Of a stretch of 37,125 nt of DNA, positions 7,982 to 17,138 are shown in pieces. Position numbers and translations under genes: made by a program. The DNA lies in NCBI GenBank assembly GCA_003278255.1, contig QCFZ01000008.1, forward strand, positions 1 through 37,125. Direction: 5' to 3'. Origin of the DNA: Prochlorococcus sp. AG-363-O15. GTDB lineage: Bacteria > Cyanobacteriota > Cyanobacteriia > PCC-6307 > Cyanobiaceae. Below the pieces are notes generated by a model, which was given only the letters and a program-made list of their open reading frames with translations, had not been told where the DNA came from and made no database searches. How positions within the stretch are numbered: position 1 is the stretch's first letter; every line of letters begins with the position of its first letter.

Positions 7982-8452
7982 TTAACTAAGTCTCTTGCAG
8001 GCTAACTGAAGACGGTTCCCTCTTCTACTCCAACGAACATCGTCAAAGCATTGATGGATTAAAAACAAACCTCTACCACTATTTGCATCTAATTCAGTTG
8101 GCAGTCCACAACTTCGTTCAGTCTCAGGAACTCCATTCCCTTCATCTTGAACCTGCCATATAAACCAATTAGGAGTCATTATTCTTCTTACTCTAAGAGA
8201 TTTTTCCGGATCTCCCGAATTCCCATGTTGAACAGCATTTACTAGTGCCTCATGCAATCCAAGCTGAATTCTGCTTATAGTTTCTTTACAGCCAACTGGT
8301 TCTAAAAGGATTTCAATAAGTGGTGACAACTGAAGGGTAGATGGAAGGATGAAATCAGCCCAACGAAAAATTGGAGGCATTCCAATAGGCGTTACTGTCA
8401 GCAGATGCCGTACAGCCTTAATAGCGCTGAATTGCAACATGTCTGAATGCAC
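7982..8452 (-). CDS. RsbW-like anti-sigma factor / serine kinase (HATPase_c_2)
   Basis: The 156-aa protein has the GHKL ATPase signatures of anti-sigma serine kinases. These are an N-box HEALVNAVQHGN (67-78, N72 as Mg-binding Asn), a G1 box DEGNG (103-107) and a G2 box GRGL (126-129). Family members bind a sigma factor or other target and are released when a STAS-domain antagonist takes their place. A STAS protein that could be the partner is encoded at 35950-36342. The gene stands at a convergent junction with the 84-aa gene, downstream of gun4 on the same strand by about 51 bases. Confidence 0.85.
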   Translation of the reverse strand: MHSDMLQFSAIKAVRHLLTVTPIGMPPIFRWADFILPSTLQLSPLIEILLEPVGCKETISRIQLGLHEALVNAVQHGNSGDPEKSLRVRRIMTPNWFIWQVQDEGNGVPETERSCGLPTELDANSGRGLFLIHQCFDDVRWSRRGNRLQLACKRLS

Positions 8453-8503
8453 CCTTTTTAAACATAACGGCTTTCAGGGAAAAAGTTGTTTTTAATAGAT
8501 AAA

Positions 8504-9226
8504 TCAGCTTTGGCATCTTGAGGTCATTGCAGGATGATTTAAGAGAGCATCCATTAACCTCACCCCTCTAAGTTGATTAACCAGAGGCATATGTCCTTCT
8601 GGGGCAGTTAAAGACCAATCGAATGCTTTTGGGTATCTTGTCCATACTCCATCTTTTTTCCAACCAATTCGAGGCCAAAGGCGGTCGTACCTTCCCGCTA
8701 AGGATGATAGGAGCCGAGATTGAACAGAAAAACCAAATTTTCCTTGAGAGAAAGCAATCCAAAGCCTATCAATTGTGATCAGATCAATGCCAGACATAGA
8801 TTCAACTTCGCTGAAATAAACGTAACCTCGTGATTCAGCAGCACTACCGGCTAATTTCCGCAATGTTGAACTTGTAAAACGATCTGCCTCCTCAAATTCT
8901 TCTTTTAAGAGATGATTTTGAAGAATGTCATAGTCAATTCCAACAAGAGATGGTGAGGAGAACCATCCTTTGGAATCTGAATTAAGGATATTGCTTAAAG
9001 CTCCAGGTTGATTTCTTTGCAATACCTGCAAAGTCCAACCCGCAGACCAATCATCAGATTCAGGGTCAAATTTTTCCATCAAAGATGATCCCAAACCAGC
9101 CAACTCATCCGCTCTAGATTCAAGAGTGTCAATAAGACCTTTTTTCTGGCGAGCACTCCCACTTGAAAATCGCTCTAGCAGATCTTCAATGGCTGGCTTG
9201 GTTGAATTGGATGAATCAGAGGACAT
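8504..9226 (-). CDS. gun4: GUN4-family tetrapyrrole-binding protein
   Basis: The 240-aa protein has an N-terminal helical repeat-like domain (1-95) and a C-terminal GUN4 core (about 98-232). The core signatures are SQGKFGFSVQSRL, WPRIGWKKDGVWTRYPKAF and the GHMPLVNQLRG loop near the porphyrin pocket. GUN4 binds protoporphyrin IX and Mg-protoporphyrin and stimulates magnesium chelatase in chlorophyll synthesis. Length and layout are those of cyanobacterial GUN4 proteins. The start is back to back with mnmH, only about 40 bases from its chosen start. Confidence 0.93.
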   Translation of the reverse strand: MSSDSSNSTKPAIEDLLERFSSGSARQKKGLIDTLESRADELAGLGSSLMEKFDPESDDWSAGWTLQVLQRNQPGALSNILNSDSKGWFSSPSLVGIDYDILQNHLLKEEFEEADRFTSSTLRKLAGSAAESRGYVYFSEVESMSGIDLITIDRLWIAFSQGKFGFSVQSRLLSSLAGRYDRLWPRIGWKKDGVWTRYPKAFDWSLTAPEGHMPLVNQLRGVRLMDALLNHPAMTSRCQS

Positions 9227-9266
9227 GGATCACGACAGGAATCGTATTGCCAGGCTTTCGCCCACT

Positions 9267-10331
9267 ATGTCAGGCATAGGTTCACCAGCTCCATTCGAAA
9301 TTCACAAATTCCGCAAAGCCGATGGTCCATTAGTGGATTTGCGCAGCCCAAAAGAATTTCTACAAGGCCATTGGCCTGGAGCGATAAATATTCCATTATT
9401 TACAAACGATGAGAGAGCTACGATAGGAACAACATATAAACATCAAGGAAAAGGTAAAGCTGTACTTTTAGGACTTAAACTCACAGCCCCCAAACTAATA
9501 AAAATAAAGGATTCATTAAATGAGCTGTTAGAGATCAAAGAAATAAAACAAAAAGATAAAAAGAATAATTCACTAAGGCTCTACTGCTGGAGAGGGGGAA
9601 TGAGATCTGCAAGCGTTGCTTGGCTTGCTGAAATCTTTGGGCTTAATCCGATAGTCTTAGATGGAGGTTATAAAAGTTATAGAAACTGGGTCTTACAACA
9701 ATTCGAACGCAACTTCCCTATTAGATTAATAGGTGGAAGGACTGGAACAGGTAAAACGGATCTTCTAATTGCTCTTGCTAAAAAAAATATTCCTGTAATC
9801 GACTTAGAAGGCTTAGCTAATCACAGAGGAAGTAGCTTTGGAGGTCTTGGACTCCCTACGCAGCCAAGCACAGAACACTATGAAAATCAAATAGCAGAAG
9901 CCCTTGAGAATGCAATAACTAAATCGGATAAAGGAATATGGCTAGAAGCAGAAAGTGGAAACCTAGGCAAGTGCAGAGTTCCTAAAGGACTAATAAAACA
10001 AATGAAATGCGCTCCAATGCTGGAGTTATTTCGCTCAAAATCAGAACGAATTTCTCAACTAGTCAATGTCTATAGCCCATATGGCCTTGAAGAACTTCAA
10101 GAGGCAACACTACGGATAAGTCGCAGATTGGGACCTCAGAGAACCAAACAAGCACTAGATGCAATATCAATAGCAGATTGGAGTCATGCTTGCGAAGCCA
10201 TGCTTGATTATTACGACAAATGTTATGAGCATGAATTAAAAAAAGTAGAACATAGGAAAACAATTGACCTGACTGGACTAACTTCAGAATTTGCCGCTCA
10301 AATGCTGATTGAAAAGGGGCTTATTTGCTAG
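9267..10331 (+). CDS. mnmH: tRNA 2-selenouridine synthase (rhodanese + P-loop)
   Basis: MnmH (SelU, YbbB) converts wobble 2-thiouridine to 2-selenouridine by way of a geranylated intermediate. The N-terminal rhodanese domain has its key cysteine at C107 in LYCWRGGMRS. A P-loop nucleotide-binding domain follows with GGRTGTGKT (156-164). The 354-aa length fits the family. I chose ATG 9267 because the rhodanese domain begins a few residues later. ATG 9225 and an upstream ORF start at 9126 lie within the divergent gun4 gene. Selenide donor genes such as selD are not in the window. Confidence 0.88.
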   Translation: MSGIGSPAPFEIHKFRKADGPLVDLRSPKEFLQGHWPGAINIPLFTNDERATIGTTYKHQGKGKAVLLGLKLTAPKLIKIKDSLNELLEIKEIKQKDKKNNSLRLYCWRGGMRSASVAWLAEIFGLNPIVLDGGYKSYRNWVLQQFERNFPIRLIGGRTGTGKTDLLIALAKKNIPVIDLEGLANHRGSSFGGLGLPTQPSTEHYENQIAEALENAITKSDKGIWLEAESGNLGKCRVPKGLIKQMKCAPMLELFRSKSERISQLVNVYSPYGLEELQEATLRISRRLGPQRTKQALDAISIADWSHACEAMLDYYDKCYEHELKKVEHRKTIDLTGLTSEFAAQMLIEKGLIC

Positions 10332-10391
10332 TAAACCCTACTCACGAACATCATTCCCACCTCTTAAGATCCAACTTTAGAAGACAAATCC

Positions 10392-10757
10392 ATGGCTAAA
10401 TCGAACTCCGTTGCAGCTATTCAATTCTTCCGGGGTGTCGATGAAACTGTAGTGCCTGAGATACGTTTAACAAGAAGCGTAGATGGCCGTACTGGTCAAG
10501 CAATATTTGTCTTTGAACAACCTGAAGCACTTTCGCCAGAGACTATGGGCGACATAATTGGAATGTTTCTTATCGATGAAGAAGGTGAGCTGGTGACTCG
10601 CGAAGTAAAAGCTCGTTTTGTGAATGGCACCCCAAATGCTCTAGAAGCTACCTATACCTGGAAAACTGAAAAAGATTTTGAAAGGTTTATGCGTTTTGCC
10701 AAACGCTACGCTGAAAACAATGGCCTCGGATATTCAGATCGTTCCGGTGAAAAATGA
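10392..10757 (+). CDS. psb28: Photosystem II assembly factor Psb28
   Basis: The 121-aa protein carries the Psb28 family pattern: [22 protein letters not shown] near the N-terminus, [16 protein letters not shown] in the middle, and an [16 protein letters not shown] helix near the end. Psb28 attaches transiently to PSII assembly intermediates through CP47. Length is normal for the family. The 3' end overlaps the start of the following permease gene by 38 bases if ATG 10720 is used, so the two genes are probably co-transcribed. Confidence 0.95.
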   Translation: MAKSNSVAAIQFFRGVDETVVPEIRLTRSVDGRTGQAIFVFEQPEALSPETMGDIIGMFLIDEEGELVTREVKARFVNGTPNALEATYTWKTEKDFERFMRFAKRYAENNGLGYSDRSGEK

Positions 10758-11862
10758 AGCGCTCATAGAGGACAAACAATTGAGATTTTCTCACTTGCTG
10801 GCTCTTTCAATAATTTTGGCTATAGGAATTTTGTGTTGGAACTTAAGAGAAATCATTATTCAGATATTTGCTGGAATTGTGATTGCAATGGCAATCTGCA
10901 CTCTTGTTGGTAAATTACGATCTCTAATAGCAATTCCAAGAGCCTTAGCATTGATTGTCTGTTTAACAGGATTAGGTATCTTAACAAGTATCTTCTTGGC
11001 AATTGTTGTTCCTCCATTTACAAACGAATTCCAACAATTACTCATTCAATTACCAACTGCAGCCAAAGAACTATGGGAGTTAGGGATAGGAAGCATAGAA
11101 AGAATATCAGATATAGTTTATGGAAATGATCCTAAAAGTATCTGGAATCAGCAATTCTTTAGAGCCGGATTAACTACTTTGCCGGATGGTTCAACTTTGG
11201 CAAATGGGCTAGGAGATGGACTCAAAAAACTTTTGGGACTTGCCGGAAATGTTGGGAGTGGACTTATAAGAATGATGTTTATTTTAGCCATAGGTTTAAT
11301 GATTTCCATACAGCCTAAAGCGTATTTTGAAATAGCAATAAAACTTTTCCCATCTTTTTATAGGCGCAGAGCAAGAATAATTCTTCATGAATGCGGCAAT
11401 TCAATTAGTGACTGGATGGTAGGTGTATTAATAAGTTCGTTTTGCGTAGCAATCCTTGCAGGGATAGGGCTTTCACTTCTAGGCGTAAAACTAGTAATAG
11501 CAAATGCTTTGCTAGCAGGAATGCTAAACATTATTCCAAATCTGGGGCCTGTATTAAGTACAATATTTCCCCTTTCAGTAGCTTTACTTGATGCACCCTG
11601 GAAAGCGATTGCTGTAATAGGCATGTATATTTTTATACAGAATTTAGAGAGTTATTTGATAACACCATCTGTAATGCATCATCAATTAAAATTACTTCCA
11701 GGATTAACACTTACAGCTCAATTCCTATTTACAATAATTTTTGGGCCAATTGGTCTACTACTTGCATTACCTCTAGCAGTAGTCATGCAAGTTTTAATAA
11801 AAGAAATTTTGATCGAAGACATATTAGACCCCTGGAAGAATAAAAAAAGGATTGCAAGATGA
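10720..11862 (+). CDS. AI-2E / PerM-type permease, copy 1
   Basis: This polytopic membrane protein of about 380 aa belongs to the AI-2E transporter family (formerly UPF0118). It has about seven to eight hydrophobic segments, a long loop after the third, and the [22 protein letters not shown] motif typical of the family in the C-terminal half. The substrate is unknown: family names such as 'AI-2 exporter' should not be taken as evidence. The start is uncertain: ATG 10720 inside psb28, or GTG 10747. The stop overlaps the next gene's ATG by four bases (ATGA), a translational-coupling arrangement. Confidence 0.82.
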   Translation: MASDIQIVPVKNEALIEDKQLRFSHLLALSIILAIGILCWNLREIIIQIFAGIVIAMAICTLVGKLRSLIAIPRALALIVCLTGLGILTSIFLAIVVPPFTNEFQQLLIQLPTAAKELWELGIGSIERISDIVYGNDPKSIWNQQFFRAGLTTLPDGSTLANGLGDGLKKLLGLAGNVGSGLIRMMFILAIGLMISIQPKAYFEIAIKLFPSFYRRRARIILHECGNSISDWMVGVLISSFCVAILAGIGLSLLGVKLVIANALLAGMLNIIPNLGPVLSTIFPLSVALLDAPWKAIAVIGMYIFIQNLESYLITPSVMHHQLKLLPGLTLTAQFLFTIIFGPIGLLLALPLAVVMQVLIKEILIEDILDPWKNKKRIAR

Positions 11863-12860
11863 ACTCTCGCAATCTCATAATTACCATTACTCTTGTTCTA
11901 ATTTCACTTATTGCGTGGCAATTAAGGTGGGTTCTCCTAGTTCTCTTTGGAGCAGTAGTTCTTTCAGTGGCATTAGATGTAATTATATGCAAATTACAAA
12001 GTAAACTTCCTATCTCACGCTATCTAGCTCTAACAATAGTCCTAATAATATTAGTATTGGCAGGACTGTTTGGGTTTATACTTTTAGTTCCAGAGCTAAT
12101 AACGCAAGTCAAGGAATTAGGTACTCTTCTGCCAACTTTAATTGCCAAAATAAAATCAATTATTGCGACTCAACCAAGACTTATTGGACTCGAACAATCA
12201 ATTCCAGAACAATTGGATTGGGATCGTATTCAGCCTCTCTGGTCAAAACTAGTTGAACTTGCAGGTGGCGTAGCAAATAGTCTTATGCAATTGATATTAA
12301 TGAGTTTACTGGCAATATTATTAGCACTAGATCCAGAATCTCATAGAGAAATAGTCCTTTCAGTTACTCCTAATAATCTAAAGGATGAAATAAATGAATT
12401 GCTAGATCTATGCCGAATTGCACTTGGTGGATGGTTAGCAGGTATGACCATTTCAGCAGGAAGCATCTTTATACTTACCTGGATAGGCTTGTTATATCTA
12501 CAAGTTCCACTAGCTTTACTGAGTGCACTTATTTGTGGAGTCCTAACTTTTGTTCCTATAATTGGTCCTACAATTGCAACAATATTGCCACTAGGAATAG
12601 CACTATTACTTTCTCCAAGTGTAATGCTTCAAGTATTGATCTTTAGATTAATACTTCAAAACCTTGAAGCCTTTGTTCTAACTCCAATTCTACTTAGTAG
12701 AACGGTTAACTTACTGCCAACAATAGCACTAATGTCTCAATTAAGTCTAGGAGTACTACTAGGTCTTCCAGGAGTTTTACTTGCCTTACCTTTAGCTGTA
12801 GTATTACAAGTAGCAATGCATAAACTAGTATCTAAAACAATACTCTATGCAAATAATTAG
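11859..12860 (+). CDS. AI-2E / PerM-type permease, copy 2
   Basis: The 333-aa polytopic membrane protein is from the same family as its upstream neighbour. Shared features are an N-terminal hydrophobic pair, an amphipathic periplasmic-type loop (LVPELITQVKELGTLLPTL), and the C-terminal CGVLTFVPIIGPTIATILPLG block that corresponds to the [11 protein letters not shown] motif of copy 1. The two are clearly paralogues but diverged. The start overlaps the copy 1 stop by four bases. A weak hairpin with a T-run follows at 12863-12893. Confidence 0.85.
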   Translation: MNSRNLIITITLVLISLIAWQLRWVLLVLFGAVVLSVALDVIICKLQSKLPISRYLALTIVLIILVLAGLFGFILLVPELITQVKELGTLLPTLIAKIKSIIATQPRLIGLEQSIPEQLDWDRIQPLWSKLVELAGGVANSLMQLILMSLLAILLALDPESHREIVLSVTPNNLKDEINELLDLCRIALGGWLAGMTISAGSIFILTWIGLLYLQVPLALLSALICGVLTFVPIIGPTIATILPLGIALLLSPSVMLQVLIFRLILQNLEAFVLTPILLSRTVNLLPTIALMSQLSLGVLLGLPGVLLALPLAVVLQVAMHKLVSKTILYANN

Positions 12861-12862
12861 GG

Positions 12863-12893
12863 TATAGAACAGAAATTCTATAACTTATTTTTT
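12863..12893 (+). terminator. Weak intrinsic terminator after the permease pair
   Basis: A 7-bp inverted repeat TATAGAA (12863-12869) and TTCTATA (12876-12882) with a six-base loop is followed within five bases by a T-run (12888-12893). The stem is AT-only apart from one G-C pair, so it may be weak. It overlaps the end of the convergent small membrane-protein gene. Confidence 0.45.
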
Positions 12894-13102
12894 GCATATT
12901 TATAAAACAAGGAAGGACTAGTAATTAAAACTATTACAGCTAATGGATGATGCTTAATAGTAAATATAAGAGAAGTATAAGTAAAATGGTCTATAAGAAG
13001 TCTAAGGTCTATCCTTAACTCCCAAATTGAAAATGCTATTAAAAGCATTGGGAACAAGCGCCCTTCAAAAAAACCAACTGAACGTGCCAATAACTTTACC
13101 AA
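12878..13102 (-). CDS. Small membrane protein downstream of secF, 74 aa
   Basis: I do not recognise a family name, but the sequence is protein-like: an FFEGRLFPMLLIAFSIWELRIDLRLLI segment followed by a second hydrophobic stretch (HHPLAVIVLITSPSLFYKY). It is probably a two-span or hairpin membrane protein. The start is TTG at 13100-13102, eight bases after the secF stop. An AAAGGA sequence overlapping the last secF codons serves as ribosome-binding site, so translation is probably coupled to secF. An in-frame ATG further in would remove the first hydrophobic half. Confidence 0.6.
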   Translation of the reverse strand: MVKLLARSVGFFEGRLFPMLLIAFSIWELRIDLRLLIDHFTYTSLIFTIKHHPLAVIVLITSPSLFYKYAKNKL

Positions 13103-13110
13103 ATCGAATT

Positions 13111-14106
13111 CTATCCTTTTTGAATTGTTCTCTCACTTAAACTCAATAATGATGGAGCCAATGCAATACTTGACCAACTCCCTACAACAACTCCTATTGC
13201 CAATGCGATTGCAAACCAATAAAGAGTAGAGCCTCCAAATATTATCAATGCAATTAAAGGTAAAAGAGTTGTACCACTTGTATAGAGAGTTCTAGTCAAT
13301 GTTGCAGATACAGCCTGATCAATTTGATCGTAGAAACTAATTGAAGAATCTTTCCTATTAAATTCTCTAATTCTGTCAAATACAACTACAGTATCATTAA
13401 CCGAATAACCAGCAATTGTTAAAAGAGCAACAGCAAATAAACTATCTACTTCTAAAGATATAAATAGTCCCAACCAAGCGAATAGACCACAAACAATAAT
13501 TACATCATGAGCCAGAGCTACTATGGCCAGAAGTGCATAACGGCGATCATATCTAAATGATATATAAAAAGCAATAGCTGAAAAAGCAACTAATAATGAA
13601 AGCAAACTGCTTCTCAACAGTTTGCTTCCTAAAGTAGGTCCGATTGTATCTATAGACTGTGCTCCATTTTTAAGAGGTCCTAAAACTTGATTCATTCCTT
13701 CAATAATCAGTTGACTTTGCGAAGCCGAAAGAAAAGGTAGTTTTAAAGAAACGGATTTACCTCCATCAAGAAGTTGAACTTTGGCTCCTAATAAATTGGG
13801 TGCAGGATTACCCTTTTCGTCGGGCAATTTTAAATTGATTAAAACTTCTCTTGAAATTCTTGTATCAACAGTAGAGCAAACTTCTCCACAATCTCTCTCT
13901 AACAAGATCTGAGTGCCACCAGTGAAATCTAAACCTGGCCTTAACGGCAGTCTTATAGAAGGATTTAACCAACAAAGGGAAAATCCTAAAAGACTCAATA
14001 AAATGACAAATGAAGATAAACTCCAAACTTTCTTCCTATGGCGACAAAGTTCCCATCTAACAGTTCTTTGTAATTTGGGTGATTCACTTGAAACAGTCAT
14101 TTTCAA
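13111..14106 (-). CDS. secF: Protein translocase subunit SecF
   Basis: SecF with SecD uses the proton gradient to pull translocated proteins across the membrane after SecYEG and SecA. The 331-aa protein has the first membrane span at about 28-48, a periplasmic P4-like domain with DFTGGTQILLE, and then five spans. It contains the GYSVNDTVVVFDRIRE motif that distinguishes SecF from SecD and the late TTLLPLIALIIFGG helix. The start overlaps the secD stop by four bases, the usual coupled secDF order. Confidence 0.96.
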   Translation of the reverse strand: MKMTVSSESPKLQRTVRWELCRHRKKVWSLSSFVILLSLLGFSLCWLNPSIRLPLRPGLDFTGGTQILLERDCGEVCSTVDTRISREVLINLKLPDEKGNPAPNLLGAKVQLLDGGKSVSLKLPFLSASQSQLIIEGMNQVLGPLKNGAQSIDTIGPTLGSKLLRSSLLSLLVAFSAIAFYISFRYDRRYALLAIVALAHDVIIVCGLFAWLGLFISLEVDSLFAVALLTIAGYSVNDTVVVFDRIREFNRKDSSISFYDQIDQAVSATLTRTLYTSGTTLLPLIALIIFGGSTLYWFAIALAIGVVVGSWSSIALAPSLLSLSERTIQKG

Positions 14107-15590
14107 TCAAGAGATGAAGGTAATTGACTTGCTGCTAAGAAATTAGTAGGTCTTCTCAAGACTTGATATCCCATAAAGAATCTAAGAAGAGTTCTAGTGC
14201 AACTCAGTGCTGTAAACAAGCTAAGGAATACACCTATTCCAAGAGTGGCAGCAAACCCCTTGACTAGTCCAGTCCCAAGAAAGAAAAGTGCCGTACAACT
14301 AATTAGCGTAGTCAAGTGACCATCAATTATTGAAGAAAAAGCACCAGAAAAACCTGTTTCGATTGAACGAATTAATGTATTCCCTCCTCTAAGCTCATCT
14401 TTAACTCTTTCAAAGATTAATACATTTGCATCAACAGCCATTCCTATACTAAGAATAAATCCTGCAATTCCAGGCAGTGTCAAAGTAACTGGAACCAATG
14501 CATAGACAGAGAGATTAAATAATGCATATAAACTAAGAGCCATTACTGCTACAACACCAGCAAGTCTATATGAAACCAACATAAAAATTGCTACCAGGAA
14601 AAGTCCCAATAAAGCTGCGATAAGACTTCTTCTTATATTCTCAGCACCTAATGTTGGGCCAATAGTCCTTACTTCAATAGTCTTAACAGGTAAAGGCAAT
14701 GAGCCGCCACGCAACTGAACCTCAAGATTTCGAGCTTCTTCAGCATTAAAATTGCCACTTATTGTTGCTGCTCCTCCTGTGATTCCAGCAGCCTTGAACT
14801 GATCTCCAACTGTCGCTTCACTAATTGAACGTCCATCTAAAACTATACCTAATAAACGTCCTGTTCCTGCTAAAGACTGGGTTAATTCAGCAAATTTTTG
14901 ACCACCTGATTGATTAAATAGAAGAGTAACTTCCCATCCAGAAATATTCTGTTCTTGTTGACGACCAGCATTGACAAGATCTTTCCCTGTCAATTTAGCA
15001 GGCTCAAAACGTAAAACAATTTCTCTATTTATCTCCGCTAAGAGTTGTTCAAGTTGTTCAACTTCACTTCCAGCAGGTACTTCTATTCCAAAGGCCTTTT
15101 GAGCTTCTTCTAATTGCTGTTTATCTATTTGCATTTGCTGCAATGATGACTCAATATTTACTTCACTTAAATTTTTGTTTTTCAAAATATTCTTAATTTG
15201 AAGACGTAATGTTTGTAAATCGCGGACTTCATTTTCTGTACCTGGCTTCTGAGCTCGAAATTCAAGCAATGCAGTCTCACCTAGAATTTTTGCAGCTTGA
15301 CTAGGATCCTGTTCCCCTGGCAACTGCAAAACCAGTTGGTCTTCTCCAACTGTCTGAAGGGTAGATTCAGCAACACCTAATCCATTAACTCTGCGATCTA
15401 ATACTGCCTTAACAGCTTCAATCTGCTGAGACGTGACTCTTGTAATTTCTTTTGTTGGTTGAACTTCTAGTGTTAGCTGACTTCCTCCTCGAAGATCTAG
15501 ACCTAATTCAAGAGGGAAACTTGCACAAACAGCACCAGCGGCAATAGCCAAAGCAAGAATCAAAGCAAACCACCCTTGTTGACGTGCCAT
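14103..15590 (-). CDS. secD: Protein translocase subunit SecD
   Basis: The 495-aa protein has one N-terminal span, then LGLDLRGGSQLTLEV (the SecD DLRGG motif) and a long periplasmic region. This includes an insert of coiled-coil character (QLEEAQKAF ... EQLEQLLAEINREI) as in cyanobacterial SecD. Five C-terminal spans follow, with the FILSIGMAVDANVLIFERVKDEL motif. It lies 12 bases after pdhB and overlaps secF by four bases. The pdhB-secD-secF order is, as far as I recall, common in picocyanobacteria. Confidence 0.96.
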   Translation of the reverse strand: MARQQGWFALILALAIAAGAVCASFPLELGLDLRGGSQLTLEVQPTKEITRVTSQQIEAVKAVLDRRVNGLGVAESTLQTVGEDQLVLQLPGEQDPSQAAKILGETALLEFRAQKPGTENEVRDLQTLRLQIKNILKNKNLSEVNIESSLQQMQIDKQQLEEAQKAFGIEVPAGSEVEQLEQLLAEINREIVLRFEPAKLTGKDLVNAGRQQEQNISGWEVTLLFNQSGGQKFAELTQSLAGTGRLLGIVLDGRSISEATVGDQFKAAGITGGAATISGNFNAEEARNLEVQLRGGSLPLPVKTIEVRTIGPTLGAENIRRSLIAALLGLFLVAIFMLVSYRLAGVVAVMALSLYALFNLSVYALVPVTLTLPGIAGFILSIGMAVDANVLIFERVKDELRGGNTLIRSIETGFSGAFSSIIDGHLTTLISCTALFFLGTGLVKGFAATLGIGVFLSLFTALSCTRTLLRFFMGYQVLRRPTNFLAASQLPSSLD

Positions 15591-15602
15591 AAATAAAAAT
15601 TC

Positions 15603-16577
15603 CTAATGAATAATTTTCTTAGTTGCTTCTACTATCTGATGTGGCTGAATAATAGTCAGATTTTCAAGTTTTCCATTATATGGAGTAGGAATATCCTGAC
15701 TAGATAAACGAATAGGTTGTGCATCTAAGTCATCAAAACATTGTTCTGTAATAAGAGCAATCAATTCAGCCCCAATTCCACCTGTTTTCATACACTCTTC
15801 AACAATAATAACTCTATGTGTTTTCTTTATCGAACGAGAGATCGTTGCCATGTCAAAAGGTTTAAGGCTAATCAAATCAATCAATTCTACGTTGATTCCT
15901 TCACCACTTAACTGCTCAACTGCCTTAAGGCAATGATGACGCATTCGTGAATAAGTAAGAATAGTTACATCACTACCCTCACGAACTAGATCGGCTTGAT
16001 CTAAAGCACAAATATAATCTCCTTCAGGCAATTCTTCGCTTAAGTTATAGAGCAGAACATGTTCAAAGAATAAAACTGGATTGTTATCTCTAATTGCCGC
16101 TTTCATAAGACCCTTTGCATTTGTTGGAGTACTACAAGCGACAATTTTTATCCCTGGAACAGCATGAAAGTATGCTTCTAAACGCTGACTATGTTCTGCT
16201 CCCAGTTGTCTTCCAACACCCCCAGGGCCTCGAACTACAGTAGGAATAGTGAAGTTTCCACCACTTGTATACCGCAACATTCCCATATTGTTGGAAATCT
16301 GATTAAACGCTAGTAAAAGAAATCCCATATTCATTCCTTCCACAATGGGACGCAGTCCCGTCATTGCTGCACCTACAGCCATTCCCGTGAAACTGTTCTC
16401 TGCAATAGGAGTATCAAGAACTCTCAGTTCACCATACTTTTCATAAAGATCCTTGGTGACTTTGTAGGAGCCGCCATATTGGCCTACGTCCTCTCCCATA
16501 ACGCAAACATGGGAATCTCTAGCCATTTCTTCGTCAATGGCTTCTCGAAGAGCGTTAAAAAGAAGTGTACCTGCCAC
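15603..16577 (-). CDS. pdhB: Pyruvate dehydrogenase E1 component, beta subunit
   Basis: The 324-aa protein is the transketolase-like beta chain of pyruvate dehydrogenase E1. It pairs with the alpha chain to decarboxylate pyruvate using thiamine diphosphate. It contains [16 protein letters not shown] (26-41), [21 protein letters not shown] (60-82), the [19 protein letters not shown] segment, and the C-terminal transketolase-C region with [15 protein letters not shown]. The family length of about 325 aa is matched. The alpha-chain gene is not in the window. A 31-aa membrane-peptide gene lies 63 bases upstream on the same strand. Confidence 0.95.
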   Translation of the reverse strand: MAGTLLFNALREAIDEEMARDSHVCVMGEDVGQYGGSYKVTKDLYEKYGELRVLDTPIAENSFTGMAVGAAMTGLRPIVEGMNMGFLLLAFNQISNNMGMLRYTSGGNFTIPTVVRGPGGVGRQLGAEHSQRLEAYFHAVPGIKIVACSTPTNAKGLMKAAIRDNNPVLFFEHVLLYNLSEELPEGDYICALDQADLVREGSDVTILTYSRMRHHCLKAVEQLSGEGINVELIDLISLKPFDMATISRSIKKTHRVIIVEECMKTGGIGAELIALITEQCFDDLDAQPIRLSSQDIPTPYNGKLENLTIIQPHQIVEATKKIIH

Positions 16578-16640
16578 GGCCTAGTTGTGATTCCGGTCTA
16601 ACCCGGTTACTAAAGACAAATTATCTCAGCCTGTGCCTCA

Positions 16641-16736
16641 TCAACCTCCTGCCGCAAAAGTAGTTAGGAGCAATACTGAAAGCAACATCCCAGGACTTAG
16701 TAATAGAACCAACATTCCTAAATCATGAGGTGTCAT
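16641..16736 (-). CDS. Very short membrane peptide, 31 aa
   Basis: The ORF starts at ATG 16734-16736 behind a strong Shine-Dalgarno sequence (AGGAG, 8 nt spacing). The product is one hydrophobic helix: a short polar head (MTPHDLG), a Leu-rich span with a central SPG, and an AAGG end. Size and shape resemble the small subunits of photosynthetic complexes, but the sequence does not match any psb, psa, pet or ndh small subunit I can recall. It sits between the DUF3082-type gene (42 bases upstream) and pdhB (63 bases downstream), all on the minus strand. Confidence 0.6.
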   Translation of the reverse strand: MTPHDLGMLVLLLSPGMLLSVLLLTTFAAGG

Positions 16737-16778
16737 CAACTTATCTCCTGAATAAATTCATAAATATATTGTTGAATC

Positions 16779-17138
16779 CTAGGCCATGTCTGGCTCTTTG
16801 CCATCAAATAAACTGCGTATAAAGACAAGAATTAAACCTAAACCTATAAATGCAAAAGTAAATGTGGCCAAAAAACACATACCTATAACTAGCGTTTTAA
16901 ATCCAGATGCAATGCTCTGCACTATTGCGGAGCTGTAACTAGGACTATGCAAGATGAAATATTCCACTGTGTTTTGACTCAATCCAAAACAAAGCCAAGC
17001 AAGCAAGCAACTAGTAACAGCTCCACTCAGAAAACTAAGTGGCCCTTTACGTTTTGAAGGTTTTTCATCTGAAAAGGCATCCTTAGATGAATTTGTTTCC
17101 TCAGGAATGGAGAAACCAGACTTAGATTGGTCCTTCAT
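16779..17138 (-). CDS. DUF3082-type membrane protein
   Basis: The protein of about 119 aa has a polar N-terminal tail of roughly 30 residues, then two hydrophobic segments (SFLSGAVTSCLLAWLCFGL and VIGMCFLATFTFAFIGLGLILVF). This matches the cyanobacterial DUF3082 family in layout. I chose ATG 17138 because it overlaps the ispE stop by four bases (ATGA). A longer upstream start at 17180 lies inside ispE. Function is unknown. It is followed by the 31-aa membrane-peptide gene. Confidence 0.78.
   Translation of the reverse strand: MKDQSKSGFSIPEETNSSKDAFSDEKPSKRKGPLSFLSGAVTSCLLAWLCFGLSQNTVEYFILHSPSYSSAIVQSIASGFKTLVIGMCFLATFTFAFIGLGLILVFIRSLFDGKEPDMA

Noticed and set aside
16578-16640. CCGG repeats upstream of pdhB as a hairpin or operator
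   Set aside because: The pairing is only four base pairs with a six-base loop, too weak to support a call.
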